From the NCBI GenBank assembly GCA_016710165.1, contig JADJLJ010000002.1, positions 62,001 through 126,000 of the forward strand: DNA of 64,000 nucleotides, read 5' to 3'. The translations under genes and the position numbers were made by a program. Shown here one piece after another: positions 51,715 to 60,517 of this stretch. Positions within the stretch are counted from its first letter, which is position 1; each line of letters opens with the position of its first letter. The notes below the pieces were generated by a model. It saw nothing but the letters and a program-made list of their open reading frames with translations. It was not told where the DNA came from and did not search any database. Source of the DNA: Chitinophagaceae bacterium. GTDB taxonomy: Bacteria; Bacteroidota; Bacteroidia; Chitinophagales; Chitinophagaceae.

Positions 51715-53093
51715 AAGTCTTCTCCCTCTTTTAGATCTGTCACTTTTGAAGGTGTATAGCTGACGTATATTTTATCAAAAACTGGTTCTGCTATGATCCT
51801 GCCTTCAAGAGTTTGGATTCCGAATTTGCCATTGTCCTCAGAAAGAAAACACCTATTGAGGTTCCTGTAATCTTTCATGTAAGGCTCACTTACGATCTCA
51901 TAGTTAGGTATGTTGGCCATTTTCCTGATCTTAACATTCCAAACGGGAGTATAATGGATAGGCTCAACAACGTATTTCCATCCAAAATCGGTGAACCTGT
52001 GATCTTCCTGTAATGCAATGAATTTGTTGCCGGCGGTATGAAATTTTACAATTTTCTGGGAGGTAAGTTTCCTTTCGGGCTGGATCGCCATGAGTTCGAA
52101 CTTATCTCCATTGATCCGGTATACAACAGCCTGTTCAAACCGAATGTCGGCCTTTAGGTAAATTTTTCCGGTAGTATCTGTGATCAACTGCCAGTCATGA
52201 ACTTCTTTACTTATTGAATCCGGGATCTCCAGGTTTTTCCAACTTAGGCCATTCAATACTTTAATGAACATATTTTTCCCGTTACTATGTCCAGAGATAA
52301 ACAGAGTGTTGTTTTCGTCAAATGCCCAAAAATTATTTGCTGGAATTTGAATATCCCCTGTTATTTTCCATTCTTTTCCATTCCAGATCTTAATGCCGGT
52401 TTCTTTTCCATCATACTCATAGATATTACCCGCCCTGTCAACATATAAATCACCTTTAAAGATCAAAGGCTTTCCATTGCCGGAAGATAATTCAGGCTTT
52501 GTATTTGTTACTTTAAAGAGTTTAATGCCGGCATACACTTTTTTCTCATATACCTGTTCGGAAAAATAGATGTTCCCGTCAAAACCGGTGAACACATTGT
52601 ACTTTGTAAAGGTACCCTTCGCTATTTCTTCCCATAGATTCCCGGTTGCACGGTATAGTTTCGATGGGGTAACCGCATATACATTTCCTTTGCCATCATT
52701 CACCAGGTTAAGTACCTCTCCGGAAATATTTTGCTCAAACAACTGCCAGTCTTCATTAGTAAAACGATAAATGTGTTCCAGGTAGAGACCATCCTTCCGT
52801 GTACTACCCAGCGCATAAATAGTACCATTGGCATCAATGACAGATGTATTTAACTTGTATTCTTTTTTCCTGAGCTCTATGACTTTCCTTGTATTTTTCC
52901 AATCACCCAGCGTAGAATCTATGACCAGGAAAAAATCCGGGTCATGATTATTTGATTGCCCTTTTTTTGGTTGAGATTTTTGAACAGATTTTTTTTGAGG
53001 CGTAACTTGTTTATTGTTTCCCGGCGTTTGTGTGTACCCAATGGATGCTGTACTAAAAAATAGCCATCCAAAAAGTAGCTTTAATCGTATCAT
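51681..53093 (-). CDS. N-terminal part of a frameshifted gene, beta-propeller-like exported protein
   Basis: 470 residues. The leader MIRLKLLFGWLFFSTASIGYTQ is a signal peptide, followed by a Lys/Gln-rich disordered stretch. After that comes a repeated beta pattern (YALGSTRKDGLYLEHIYRFTNEDWQLF, VYAVTPSKLYRATGNLWEEI, IYFSEQVYEKKVYAGIKLF, IYEYDGKETGIKIWNGKEWKI) suggesting a seven-bladed propeller. WG-repeat-like sequence (GKFGIQTLEGRIIAEPVFDKIYV) is at the end, and the frame then breaks at the A6 run. No partner of known function is near. Confidence 0.75.
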   Translation of the reverse strand: MIRLKLLFGWLFFSTASIGYTQTPGNNKQVTPQKKSVQKSQPKKGQSNNHDPDFFLVIDSTLGDWKNTRKVIELRKKEYKLNTSVIDANGTIYALGSTRKDGLYLEHIYRFTNEDWQLFEQNISGEVLNLVNDGKGNVYAVTPSKLYRATGNLWEEIAKGTFTKYNVFTGFDGNIYFSEQVYEKKVYAGIKLFKVTNTKPELSSGNGKPLIFKGDLYVDRAGNIYEYDGKETGIKIWNGKEWKITGDIQIPANNFWAFDENNTLFISGHSNGKNMFIKVLNGLSWKNLEIPDSISKEVHDWQLITDTTGKIYLKADIRFEQAVVYRINGDKFELMAIQPERKLTSQKIVKFHTAGNKFIALQEDHRFTDFGWKYVVEPIHYTPVWNVKIRKMANIPNYEIVSEPYMKDYRNLNRCFLSEDNGKFGIQTLEGRIIAEPVFDKIYVSYTPSKVTDLKEGEDLCAIGSFFVSH

Positions 53094-53597
53094 ATGTCTT
53101 TCAAGTTTAAAAGGTGCAGGTCAATAGCTGCTGACGGAGAGGTAATGCCGAAGTGCAGGAAATAGAATCCGTCCGCCCGGCTGACCGCTGCTGGGTAAAG
53201 ATAAAAAAGATGAGGATATGTACATCGCTAAATAGATAAGGCCAAGCTGGATATGTAGCTGAACAGGGTTACTGCTGTTGAAACACGGCTTCCGTCAGCC
53301 TGTATTTTAGCAATTCGAATGTTATGTGTTCGCCCTTCATGCTGGTAAATTGAATTTAATGTCTTTATCCACCGTGGCAGGTTTTGTTCCGGAAGCGTTG
53401 GAACAAGGCAGGCTCTTTTGCAAGGTTGGCTTTTGTGTGTCCGCTTTGTGTGCTATACAAATATGCCCGACCTGGTTCGTCGGCTTTATTGAACACCTTA
53501 ATTTCGGTATGTTCCACACCCCTTTCATTAAAGCATCAGCCAAAACATGGCATTGAATAGATTAAAATAGGGTACCTTAGTCGCAGAATCCTTAAGC
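53094..53597. other. Long gene-poor spacer before the ECF sigma gene
   Basis: 504 bases. Overlapping short frames exist on both strands (53326-53556 plus, 53337-53543 minus), without domain or leader. The sequence gctgacgga (53130s) recurs inverted as tccgtcagc (53280s), and cgaatgttatgtg (53314-53326) mirrors cgaacgttatgcg on the minus strand near 51145. No promoter of the usual type is clear before the sigma gene; TACCTTAG (53573-53580) is one base off the -7 consensus. Confidence 0.4.
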
Positions 53598-54203
53598 ATG
53601 CAGGTGAGCTTCGACAGAAACACAAATGACAAACTTTTATTAGCACTCATCTCAAATGGCGATGAAAAGGCATTTAATATGCTTTTTGAAAAATACCGTA
53701 ACCGGTTTTATAACTATCTGGTTAAGATTACCAAGTCAAAAGAAATAGCCGAAGAAGCCACACTGGATGTTTTTTTTAAAATATGGAATGCCAGGCAAAT
53801 CCTCAACCAGATTGAAAATTTTGAATCTTTCTTCTTCCGGGTAGTACACAATAAGGGTCTTGATTATTTAAGAAAGGCCAAAAAGAGCCGTCTTTTGCAA
53901 CTGGAAATATGGTCTGATTTGGAAAATTTTGCCTCCTCATCAAGTGCCGATGAGGTGCTTTTGGCTGCTGAAACGGAGTATGCAATAAATACTGCAATCA
54001 GCCATTTGACTCCCCAAAAAAAAGAGGCATTTCGTTTAAGCCGGGAAGAATTTCTCACCTATGATGAAATTGCAAAAAAAATGCAGATTTCTCCAAATAC
54101 AGTCCGGAATCACATCTCCTCTGCCCTTCAATTCATTAAGGGACACCTTGATAAAGGGCCGGAAATAGTTACGATTATTTCCTTATCATTAAAATTGTAT
54201 TAA
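53598..54203 (+). CDS. ECF-type RNA polymerase sigma-70 factor
   Basis: 201-residue extracytoplasmic-function sigma factor. Sigma region 2 is NGDEKAFNMLFEKYRNRFYNYLVKIT...EEATLDVFFKIW and region 4 is LTPQKKEAFRLSREEFLTYDEIAKKMQISPNTVRNHISSAL. The FecR-type anti-sigma gene follows (51-bp gap) and then a SusC receptor with an STN domain. This is the classical FecIR-like trans-envelope switch of Bacteroidota: the receptor senses substrate, FecR relays it, and the sigma factor transcribes the locus. Confidence 0.95.
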   Translation: MQVSFDRNTNDKLLLALISNGDEKAFNMLFEKYRNRFYNYLVKITKSKEIAEEATLDVFFKIWNARQILNQIENFESFFFRVVHNKGLDYLRKAKKSRLLQLEIWSDLENFASSSSADEVLLAAETEYAINTAISHLTPQKKEAFRLSREEFLTYDEIAKKMQISPNTVRNHISSALQFIKGHLDKGPEIVTIISLSLKLY

Positions 54204-54254
54204 AAAATTATTACTTCAATTAGTACCCTGTCAAGCTTCATGCGTCTATAAAGC

Positions 54255-55433
54255 ATGGAGCGTCTTCAAAACCTATTTCAAAAATACTTAAATAACAATA
54301 TTTCGGCTGATGAATATGCTGAAATGTGGCAGTTAATGGATACTGAAGAGCAATCCGAAAAGCTTACTACGCTAATGCTTAACCTCTGGCAGGAAAATCC
54401 GAAGCATACATTAAAAGATAATGATTGGGATGATAAAATAAGACTTTTAAAATCTTCCATTCAGCCCTTGAAGCAAAAACGAACTTCTTTTTGGAAGTAT
54501 GTAGCTGCTGCAAGTATTATTGTTGCTTTGGGGTCAGGTTTGTACGTCGCTTTAATTAGCAAAAATAAATCCGGTAATTCAGAAATTTCAATAAATGGAG
54601 TTGCCGCTAATGACGTTCAAGCCCCGCAAACTAACCGGGCTATGATCACACTAGCTGACGGTAGGCAAGTTTATCTGGACAGTATTTCAAGCGGTAAGGT
54701 TGCCCAGGAAGGAAATATTAACCTTGTAAAGTTACCCGATGGACAAATAGTGTATGAAACCGCAAATGGCGATGCACTAAAAGTAATGCAATACAACACA
54801 CTGCATAATCCTGCTGGCAGTAAAGTGATTGATATACAACTTAATGAGGGAAGTCACATATGGCTGAATGCAGGCAGTTCCATTACTTATCCTGTTGCCT
54901 TCATCGGGAAAGAAAGAAAAATTGAAATATCCGGTGAAGCATATTTTGAAATTGCAAAAGACCCTTCTAAGCCTTTTAAAATAAGTGCTGCTGGAAAGGC
55001 AGAAGTGGAGGTATTGGGTACTCATTTCAACATCAATTCATACAGTGATGAAGCCATAATCAAAACTACTCTGCTGGAGGGCAGTGTGAAAATAACAGCT
55101 GCTGTAAGCAATAAATCACATGTTTTAAAACCTCGGGAACAGGCCCGGATACATCACACAGGCCAGTTTAGTGTGAACAAAAATGTGGATGTGGAAGAAG
55201 TAATGGCCTGGAAGAACGGAAAATTTATTTTCCAGGGATTGGATATTCAGTCAATAATGAGGCAAATCAGCAAATGGTATGATGTGGATGTGGAGTACAA
55301 AGGGGCAATAACTAAAGAAGAATTTGTAGGTATTATTTCACGAAACGTGAACATATCAGAAATAATAAAGATGCTGGCGAAAACCGGAGCTGTGCATTTT
55401 GAAATTGAGGGTAGGAAGATAATAGTAAAATAG
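54255..55433 (+). CDS. FecR family anti-sigma factor
   Basis: 392 residues. A cytoplasmic N-terminal part binds the sigma factor (residues 1-75), one membrane helix follows (WKYVAAASIIVALGSGLYVAL, about 76-96), then the periplasmic FecR domain (about 120-290, with the DGRQVYLDS and GEAYFEIAKDPSKPF repeats) and the C-terminal DUF4974 (KFIFQGLDIQSIMRQISKWYDVDVEY) that contacts the STN domain of the receptor. It is expected to hold the sigma factor until the SusC receptor is loaded. Confidence 0.95.
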   Translation: MERLQNLFQKYLNNNISADEYAEMWQLMDTEEQSEKLTTLMLNLWQENPKHTLKDNDWDDKIRLLKSSIQPLKQKRTSFWKYVAAASIIVALGSGLYVALISKNKSGNSEISINGVAANDVQAPQTNRAMITLADGRQVYLDSISSGKVAQEGNINLVKLPDGQIVYETANGDALKVMQYNTLHNPAGSKVIDIQLNEGSHIWLNAGSSITYPVAFIGKERKIEISGEAYFEIAKDPSKPFKISAAGKAEVEVLGTHFNINSYSDEAIIKTTLLEGSVKITAAVSNKSHVLKPREQARIHHTGQFSVNKNVDVEEVMAWKNGKFIFQGLDIQSIMRQISKWYDVDVEYKGAITKEEFVGIISRNVNISEIIKMLAKTGAVHFEIEGRKIIVK

Positions 55434-55445
55434 CGCTGAAAAAAA

Positions 55446-55468
55446 CGGGGGTGAAGCGAACACCCCCG
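55446..55468. promoter_or_regulatory. Strong hairpin between fecR and susC
   Basis: cgggggtg (55446-55453) and cacccccg (55461-55468) pair perfectly with a 7-base loop. No T run follows on the plus strand, so it is probably an mRNA processing or attenuation hairpin that separates regulator from transporter expression, not a plain terminator. Confidence 0.55.
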
Positions 55469-55538
55469 CTATAGTCAGGCTTTTGAATAAATAAAACGCA
55501 ACGGATCACTTATTCTTTAACCTAAACACTGCAAAAGT

Positions 55539-56261
55539 ATGAAATTTCTTACTTGCAGTAAGCAGAATCATTTTGTAAAGAAAACCGGTATACGATTTAC
55601 CGGGCTGCTTACTCCACAAATTATGAAACCAATGAAACTGACTTTCATTTTACTGACAGTTGCTCTGCTTCAGGTATCGGCAAAAGGCGTGTCACAAAAT
55701 GTATCACTTACATTGAAAGATGCACCGGTTGAAAAAATGTTCAAAGCAATTGAACAGCAAACTGGCCTTGGGTTCCTGTATACAAAAAAAATGCTGCAGG
55801 GTGCGCCAAAGGTAAATATCATTGTTAAAAACGTACCCATCGCCGAGGTATTGAAACAATATTTCAAAGTACAGGAACTTGATTTTACTATCCAGAATAA
55901 TACAATAATTATAGTTAAAAAAACTGAAAGCGTTTCTCAATTGGTAGGCATAGAAACACCATCTCTGCCACCGCCGATAACAGTTCGTGGTTTAGTAAGA
56001 ACTGAATCAGGAGAATTACTGGAAGGTATTTCAGTATCTGTAAAAGGAACTAATCAGGGTACAAAAACAGGTGTAAACGGAACTTTTACTCTTGAAGGAA
56101 TAGATGAAAAGTCAGTGTTGGTTTTTACAGGTGTGAATATAGAAACACAAGAAGTGGCGTTAAATGGAAAACCATCGGTTGTTGTAACCGTAAAAATCCG
56201 TATTTCTCCTTTAGATGAAATACAAATCATTGGATATGGCAAAAACAACCCGGAGATATAA
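55539..56261 (+). CDS. SusC-type TonB receptor, N-terminal piece (STN and carboxypeptidase-regulatory domains)
   Basis: 240 residues. Leader with a long N-terminal extension, hydrophobic core LTFILLTVALLQVSAKG, then the STN domain (residues about 55-125, VSLTLKDAPVEKMFKAIEQQTGLGFLY) and the CarboxypepD_reg domain (about 145-230, ITVRGLVRTESGELLEGISV). STN in a SusC protein is the docking site for FecR. The frame ends in PLDEIQIIGYGKNNPEI at a stop, but the A5 run at 56241-56245 has one base too many: removing one A gives IIGYGKTTRRYKTG, the expected TonB-box-like motif leading into the plug. Confidence 0.9.
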   Translation: MKFLTCSKQNHFVKKTGIRFTGLLTPQIMKPMKLTFILLTVALLQVSAKGVSQNVSLTLKDAPVEKMFKAIEQQTGLGFLYTKKMLQGAPKVNIIVKNVPIAEVLKQYFKVQELDFTIQNNTIIIVKKTESVSQLVGIETPSLPPPITVRGLVRTESGELLEGISVSVKGTNQGTKTGVNGTFTLEGIDEKSVLVFTGVNIETQEVALNGKPSVVVTVKIRISPLDEIQIIGYGKNNPEI

Positions 56262-58503
56262 AACAGGTGCAGTTGCGACTGTGAAGGCAGATGTGATAGG
56301 TCTGCAACCGGTTTCCAACCCTTTACATGCATTGCAGGGAAGAATGGCCGGTGTTTCAATAAATCAAAACACTGGTGCATTAGGAAGCGGTACTGAAATA
56401 CAGATCCGGGGTATCAATACTATTCAGGCAGGTAATCAACCGTTGATTATTGTTGATGGTTCTATTCTTCCGGATCCAAACAGGGGTCTTGGTACTGCTA
56501 TCGGTTCCTATATGTCATTCGGCAGTACGAATATGAATGCCATTAATCCGGCAGATATCGAGAGTATTGAAATATTAAAGGATGCAGATGCCACTGCTAT
56601 TTATGGTTCAAGGGGCGCCAATGGGGTGGTGCTGATAACAACAAAAAAAGTTAAACTTGGACCTACACGATTTAATATTGATATAAGTACTTTGTCAAAT
56701 AGCGCAACTTATTTGCCAGAAAGACTTTCGCTGGCAGCCTACAGACAAATGCGCCGTGATGCATTTAATATGGGCAACCATAATCCTACAACCGGCATTG
56801 CCATTAACCCAATAACGCCTACTGTAAATAATGCACCCGACTTGCTGATCTGGGATTCAACTAAAGCTACTGCTGACTGGACAGATTTTGAATATGGCAA
56901 TACAGAACCATCTATAAATGCACAAGCAAATTTATCCGGCGGTGAAAAACGTTTAAACTTTTATGCAAGCGGTGGATATCAGAAACAAAAAGACATAACA
57001 AGAGGAAGCCCATTGTTTGAAAGAATTTCTGGTAACTTAAATGTGAATCATACTTCTCAGAATGACAGGTTGAAAATATCCATCAATACTTCCTACATCA
57101 CTACAAAATTAAAACCCTCAAGAGGCGGCGGTTCCGGAGGATTGCTTACCAGCGCCCCACCTAATATGCCAATAAAAAACATGGATGGCAGTATCTGGTG
57201 GCCCAGTCCAACTATAACACAAAGTAGTTTGCTGATAAGCCCGCTTGCCATGGAAGAGGCAAGAACTGAGAGTAAAACAAGAAGCCTTATTTCTAACCTG
57301 GAGGTGACCTACCGTATTTATAAAGGGTTACAGCTTAAAACACTCCTGGGGTATAATGACCAGATTACTACTATAGAAACAGGAACTCCCTCCACTGCTA
57401 TCAATCCGCTAAACCCGGGCAGTACCGTTCCAAATCTTAACTGGGCGCAAAGCAAATACCAGTCTTTGAATTTTGAACCACAGCTTTTATATAATGGAAA
57501 GATATCAAAAGGGAAAATAGAAGCCCTTGTCGGCAGCACATTCTTTGACAGAAAAACAAGCAGTAATGCAATCAACCTAACAGGGTATTCTTCCGACCTG
57601 CTACTCTATAGCTGGGCCGCAGCAACATCAGTAGCCAGCCGTTCTAACACATCAACATACTATAGATTTAATTCGGCTTTTGCCAGAGTAAATTACAATT
57701 GGGAAAACAGGTACCTTGTCAATCTCACTTACAGAAGAGATGGTTCTTCCCGGTTTGGCCCCAAAAAGCAATGGGGTAATTTTGGAGCTGTAGGTGTTGG
57801 TTGGATCTTTACCAACGAAAACTGGTTAAAAGAAAAACTATCCTTCCTAAGCTACGGAAAACTGCGGGGCAGCTATGGTACAACTGGTAATGATAATATA
57901 ACCGACTACCAATATACCAGCTTGTATGCTTCCAATTTTTATGATGGAGCAGCAGGTCTTGCTGCAAACTACCTTGCAGACTCATCAATAGGCTGGGAAA
58001 GCAGCCGTAAACTGGATTTAGCCCTTGAAATTGGCTTTTTTAAAGACCGTGTTTTACTGAATGTAAACTGGTACCGCAACCGTTCTACCGATTTATTAGC
58101 AAGCACGCCAATACCTTCACAAACCGGTTTCAATAGTTATATAACAAACATACCTGCAGTGGTTGAAAACAAAGGATGGGAGATTGAGCTAAATACCCAA
58201 AACACTAAAATAGGAAGTAAGTTTCAATGGAAAACCAACTTCAATCTTACGTTATTAAAAAACAAGCTGGTTGAATTTCCCGGATTGGAACAATCTTCAT
58301 TCGCTAACAGGCTAAAAATCGGGTACCCGGTTAACAGCCCAAGAACACTGCTTAATACTGAATGGACACAGGTATTTGAGGGGGTTGATCCGGCTACCGG
58401 ATTACCTATTTTTAAAGATTTGAATGGAGATGGCCTTATAAATAATAACGATCGTACCTATATAGGGTCAGCCATACCAAGAACCCTTTGGCGGGTTAGG
58501 TAA
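56215..58503 (+). CDS. SusC-type TonB receptor, central piece (plug and most of the barrel)
   Basis: The true content begins near 56246. The plug includes HALQGRMAGVSINQNTGALGSGTEIQIRG, the ILKDADATAIYGSRGANGVVLITTK motif and then barrel strands to about residue 760. It ends at GSAIPRTLWRVR, where a second frameshift occurs: the T3 run at 58487-58489 has one base too many, and removing it gives PRTLGGLGNQFSFKGFELDVFF, joining the third piece. The upstream ATG used in this reading is inside the first piece and should not be a real start. Confidence 0.9.
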   Translation: MKYKSLDMAKTTRRYKTGAVATVKADVIGLQPVSNPLHALQGRMAGVSINQNTGALGSGTEIQIRGINTIQAGNQPLIIVDGSILPDPNRGLGTAIGSYMSFGSTNMNAINPADIESIEILKDADATAIYGSRGANGVVLITTKKVKLGPTRFNIDISTLSNSATYLPERLSLAAYRQMRRDAFNMGNHNPTTGIAINPITPTVNNAPDLLIWDSTKATADWTDFEYGNTEPSINAQANLSGGEKRLNFYASGGYQKQKDITRGSPLFERISGNLNVNHTSQNDRLKISINTSYITTKLKPSRGGGSGGLLTSAPPNMPIKNMDGSIWWPSPTITQSSLLISPLAMEEARTESKTRSLISNLEVTYRIYKGLQLKTLLGYNDQITTIETGTPSTAINPLNPGSTVPNLNWAQSKYQSLNFEPQLLYNGKISKGKIEALVGSTFFDRKTSSNAINLTGYSSDLLLYSWAAATSVASRSNTSTYYRFNSAFARVNYNWENRYLVNLTYRRDGSSRFGPKKQWGNFGAVGVGWIFTNENWLKEKLSFLSYGKLRGSYGTTGNDNITDYQYTSLYASNFYDGAAGLAANYLADSSIGWESSRKLDLALEIGFFKDRVLLNVNWYRNRSTDLLASTPIPSQTGFNSYITNIPAVVENKGWEIELNTQNTKIGSKFQWKTNFNLTLLKNKLVEFPGLEQSSFANRLKIGYPVNSPRTLLNTEWTQVFEGVDPATGLPIFKDLNGDGLINNNDRTYIGSAIPRTLWRVR

Positions 58504-58528
58504 CCAATTTTCATTTAAGGGATTTGAA

Positions 58529-58972
58529 TTGGACGTTTTCTTTCAATTTTCACAACAACTTGTTACCAACTGGATGTTCAACAGTACTTATCCCGGGCAG
58601 TTGAATAATCCTGCAGTAGCAGATTTTTATCGTAATTATTGGATGAATCCGGGAGATGTATCAAAATATCCAAGGTTGTTTAGTGGTGCCGCCTCTAATT
58701 CAACCACCAATCTTTTAAGCAGCGTTTTTCCGCTATCATCTGCCGCCTTAAATGATATTTTCTATGCCCGTTTAAAGAACCTGTCTCTTTCCTATACTTT
58801 GCCTATAGGATTTGTTTCAAAAGCAAAAATAAACAAGGCTGTTGTTTATGTAAGAGGACAGAACCTATTAACATGGACCAGCAAAAAAATCTACAAAGAT
58901 CCAGAGCTTGTACAACTACGCAGTGGCCAGGTATTAAAAACCTGGACTGCCGGTATTCAACTATCATTTTAA
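58529..58972 (+). CDS. SusC-type TonB receptor, C-terminal piece
   Basis: 147 residues with the last strands of the barrel: MNPGDVSKYPRLFSG, YARLKNLSLSYTLP, VYVRGQNLLTWTSKK, ending in the outer-membrane-type terminal strand TWTAGIQLSF. With both +1 bases removed the three pieces give 1143 residues, within the usual SusC range. The reading frame is open upstream from about 58490; no start is implied at 58529. Confidence 0.88.
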   Translation: MDVFFQFSQQLVTNWMFNSTYPGQLNNPAVADFYRNYWMNPGDVSKYPRLFSGAASNSTTNLLSSVFPLSSAALNDIFYARLKNLSLSYTLPIGFVSKAKINKAVVYVRGQNLLTWTSKKIYKDPELVQLRSGQVLKTWTAGIQLSF

Positions 58973-58990
58973 ACCGAAATCTAATTTATT

Positions 58991-60418
58991 ATGAAACGAT
59001 TAAATAAAATAGCTGCTTGTTTATTAATACCAATCATTTTTTTAATGATCGCTATTACGGGTTGTAAAAAATACCTGGAAGTGCCATTACCGATTGATCA
59101 GCTGGCTACTGATAATGTTTTCAAAACCAAACCAACTATTATATCTGCTGTAAATGGCATGTACAATGCATTTTCAGATGGATTACTTAAAGGAACCTAT
59201 TACAAGATTACATACTGGTGGTCCGATGAAGGAGAAATAAGCCCTTTGCCAGGTTCAGAAATTGGAGATATTATAGGCGGAAATATCGTACCTGCCAATA
59301 CACAATTGATGCAATGGGGGTTTTTTTACAGAACAATTTTCAGGGCAAATACCTTAATTGAAAAACTGCCTGCAGTTGGTACAGATATTCTAACCGATGC
59401 TGAAAAGAAGCAATTTATTTCGGCCGCAAAATATATAAGGGCAGCTGAACATTTTACATTGGTAACTTCATGGGGAGATGTTCCATTAATTACTTCAACC
59501 AGTGCAGAAGAAAATCTGAACAAACCGAGAACTCCTGCAACTGAAGTGTATAATCAGATAATTAAAGACCTGCAGGAAGCAGCGGCAGATTTGCCTGCAA
59601 CTGTTAATACCAGTAATTCAAAAACGATACACAACAGATTCCAGCCACTGGCTTTACTTGCCAAAGTATATTTATACTTAGGTAGATGGGCAGATGCTGA
59701 AGCAGCAGCTACAGAAGTAATTGGCAGCAATCAGTATTTACTAGTAACAGGAGTTAATAACGTATTCAAAAGAGGCAGCAGGGAAGCTATTTTATCTCAT
59801 GGGGCAACAGGAACCGGGTCGTTGTTTGACAACCGGGCCGTATTGGGCTGGATTACACTTCCTGCATCAAGCGGCAATGCCGCTTCCACTCATTGTGCTA
59901 TTCCAGCTGCCATGCAATCCAGGTTTGAAGCAGGGGACCAGCGCAAAGTAAGCGGAAACTGGACCATATCCTTATTTGGAAAAGTATTTGCAAATAAATA
60001 TTTGCATAATGTTACGGCATCAACTGCAACCATAAACGCCAATCCCCAGGATTTTATTTATCAGCGGCTGGCCGAACTGTACCTGATCAGGGCAGAAGCC
60101 AGGGCCCAGCAAGGTAATATAACGGGAGCAAATTCTGCTGCGACTGATATAAACCTTGTTCGTACAAGAGCAGGACTTCCAAACACTACTGCCGCCACGC
60201 AGCCACAAATGCTTTCGGCGATTGAGAAAGAAAGAGTAACTGAATTGTTTTATGAAGGTCATCGTTGGTATGACCTTAAACGAACTGGACAGTTGCAGAC
60301 AGTCTTAGGTGCTGTGCCCTATAAAGCAGCAAACTACAAAGCTCATTATAACTTATGGCCTATTCCATTATCGGAATTAAACAATAGTCCCAATTTAACA
60401 CAGAATCCGGGTTATTAA
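58991..60418 (+). CDS. SusD/RagB family outer-membrane lipoprotein
   Basis: Substrate-binding lid of the SusC transporter, 475 aa. Lipoprotein signal with lipobox ITGC (C25) then KKYLEVPLPIDQLATDNVF, the standard SusD opening. TPR-like helices follow, with SusD landmarks (AAKYIRAAEHFTLVTSWGDVPLI, HNRFQPLALLAKVYLYLGRWADAE, DLKRTGQLQTV and YNLWPIPLSELNNSPNLTQNPGY at the end). The gap to SusC is 18 bp, so they are co-transcribed. The substrate cannot be deduced: no glycoside hydrolase is present, which argues against a classical polysaccharide locus. Confidence 0.95.
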   Translation: MKRLNKIAACLLIPIIFLMIAITGCKKYLEVPLPIDQLATDNVFKTKPTIISAVNGMYNAFSDGLLKGTYYKITYWWSDEGEISPLPGSEIGDIIGGNIVPANTQLMQWGFFYRTIFRANTLIEKLPAVGTDILTDAEKKQFISAAKYIRAAEHFTLVTSWGDVPLITSTSAEENLNKPRTPATEVYNQIIKDLQEAAADLPATVNTSNSKTIHNRFQPLALLAKVYLYLGRWADAEAAATEVIGSNQYLLVTGVNNVFKRGSREAILSHGATGTGSLFDNRAVLGWITLPASSGNAASTHCAIPAAMQSRFEAGDQRKVSGNWTISLFGKVFANKYLHNVTASTATINANPQDFIYQRLAELYLIRAEARAQQGNITGANSAATDINLVRTRAGLPNTTAATQPQMLSAIEKERVTELFYEGHRWYDLKRTGQLQTVLGAVPYKAANYKAHYNLWPIPLSELNNSPNLTQNPGY

Positions 60419-60517
60419 TATAGCACATAGGCCGGAATGAAAGCAAACCATGCGGGTTTTTACTTATTAATCCTATGGTTTGCTTTTACATTTATTAAAA
60501 AAAATAATAGAATAATA

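Noticed and set aside
53326..53556. Two overlapping short frames on opposite strands
   Set aside because: No leader, no domain, and compositional bias is the same on both strands; counted as spacer.
55446..55468. Hairpin considered as a plain terminator between fecR and susC
   Set aside because: No T run on the plus strand, so called a possible processing or attenuation hairpin.
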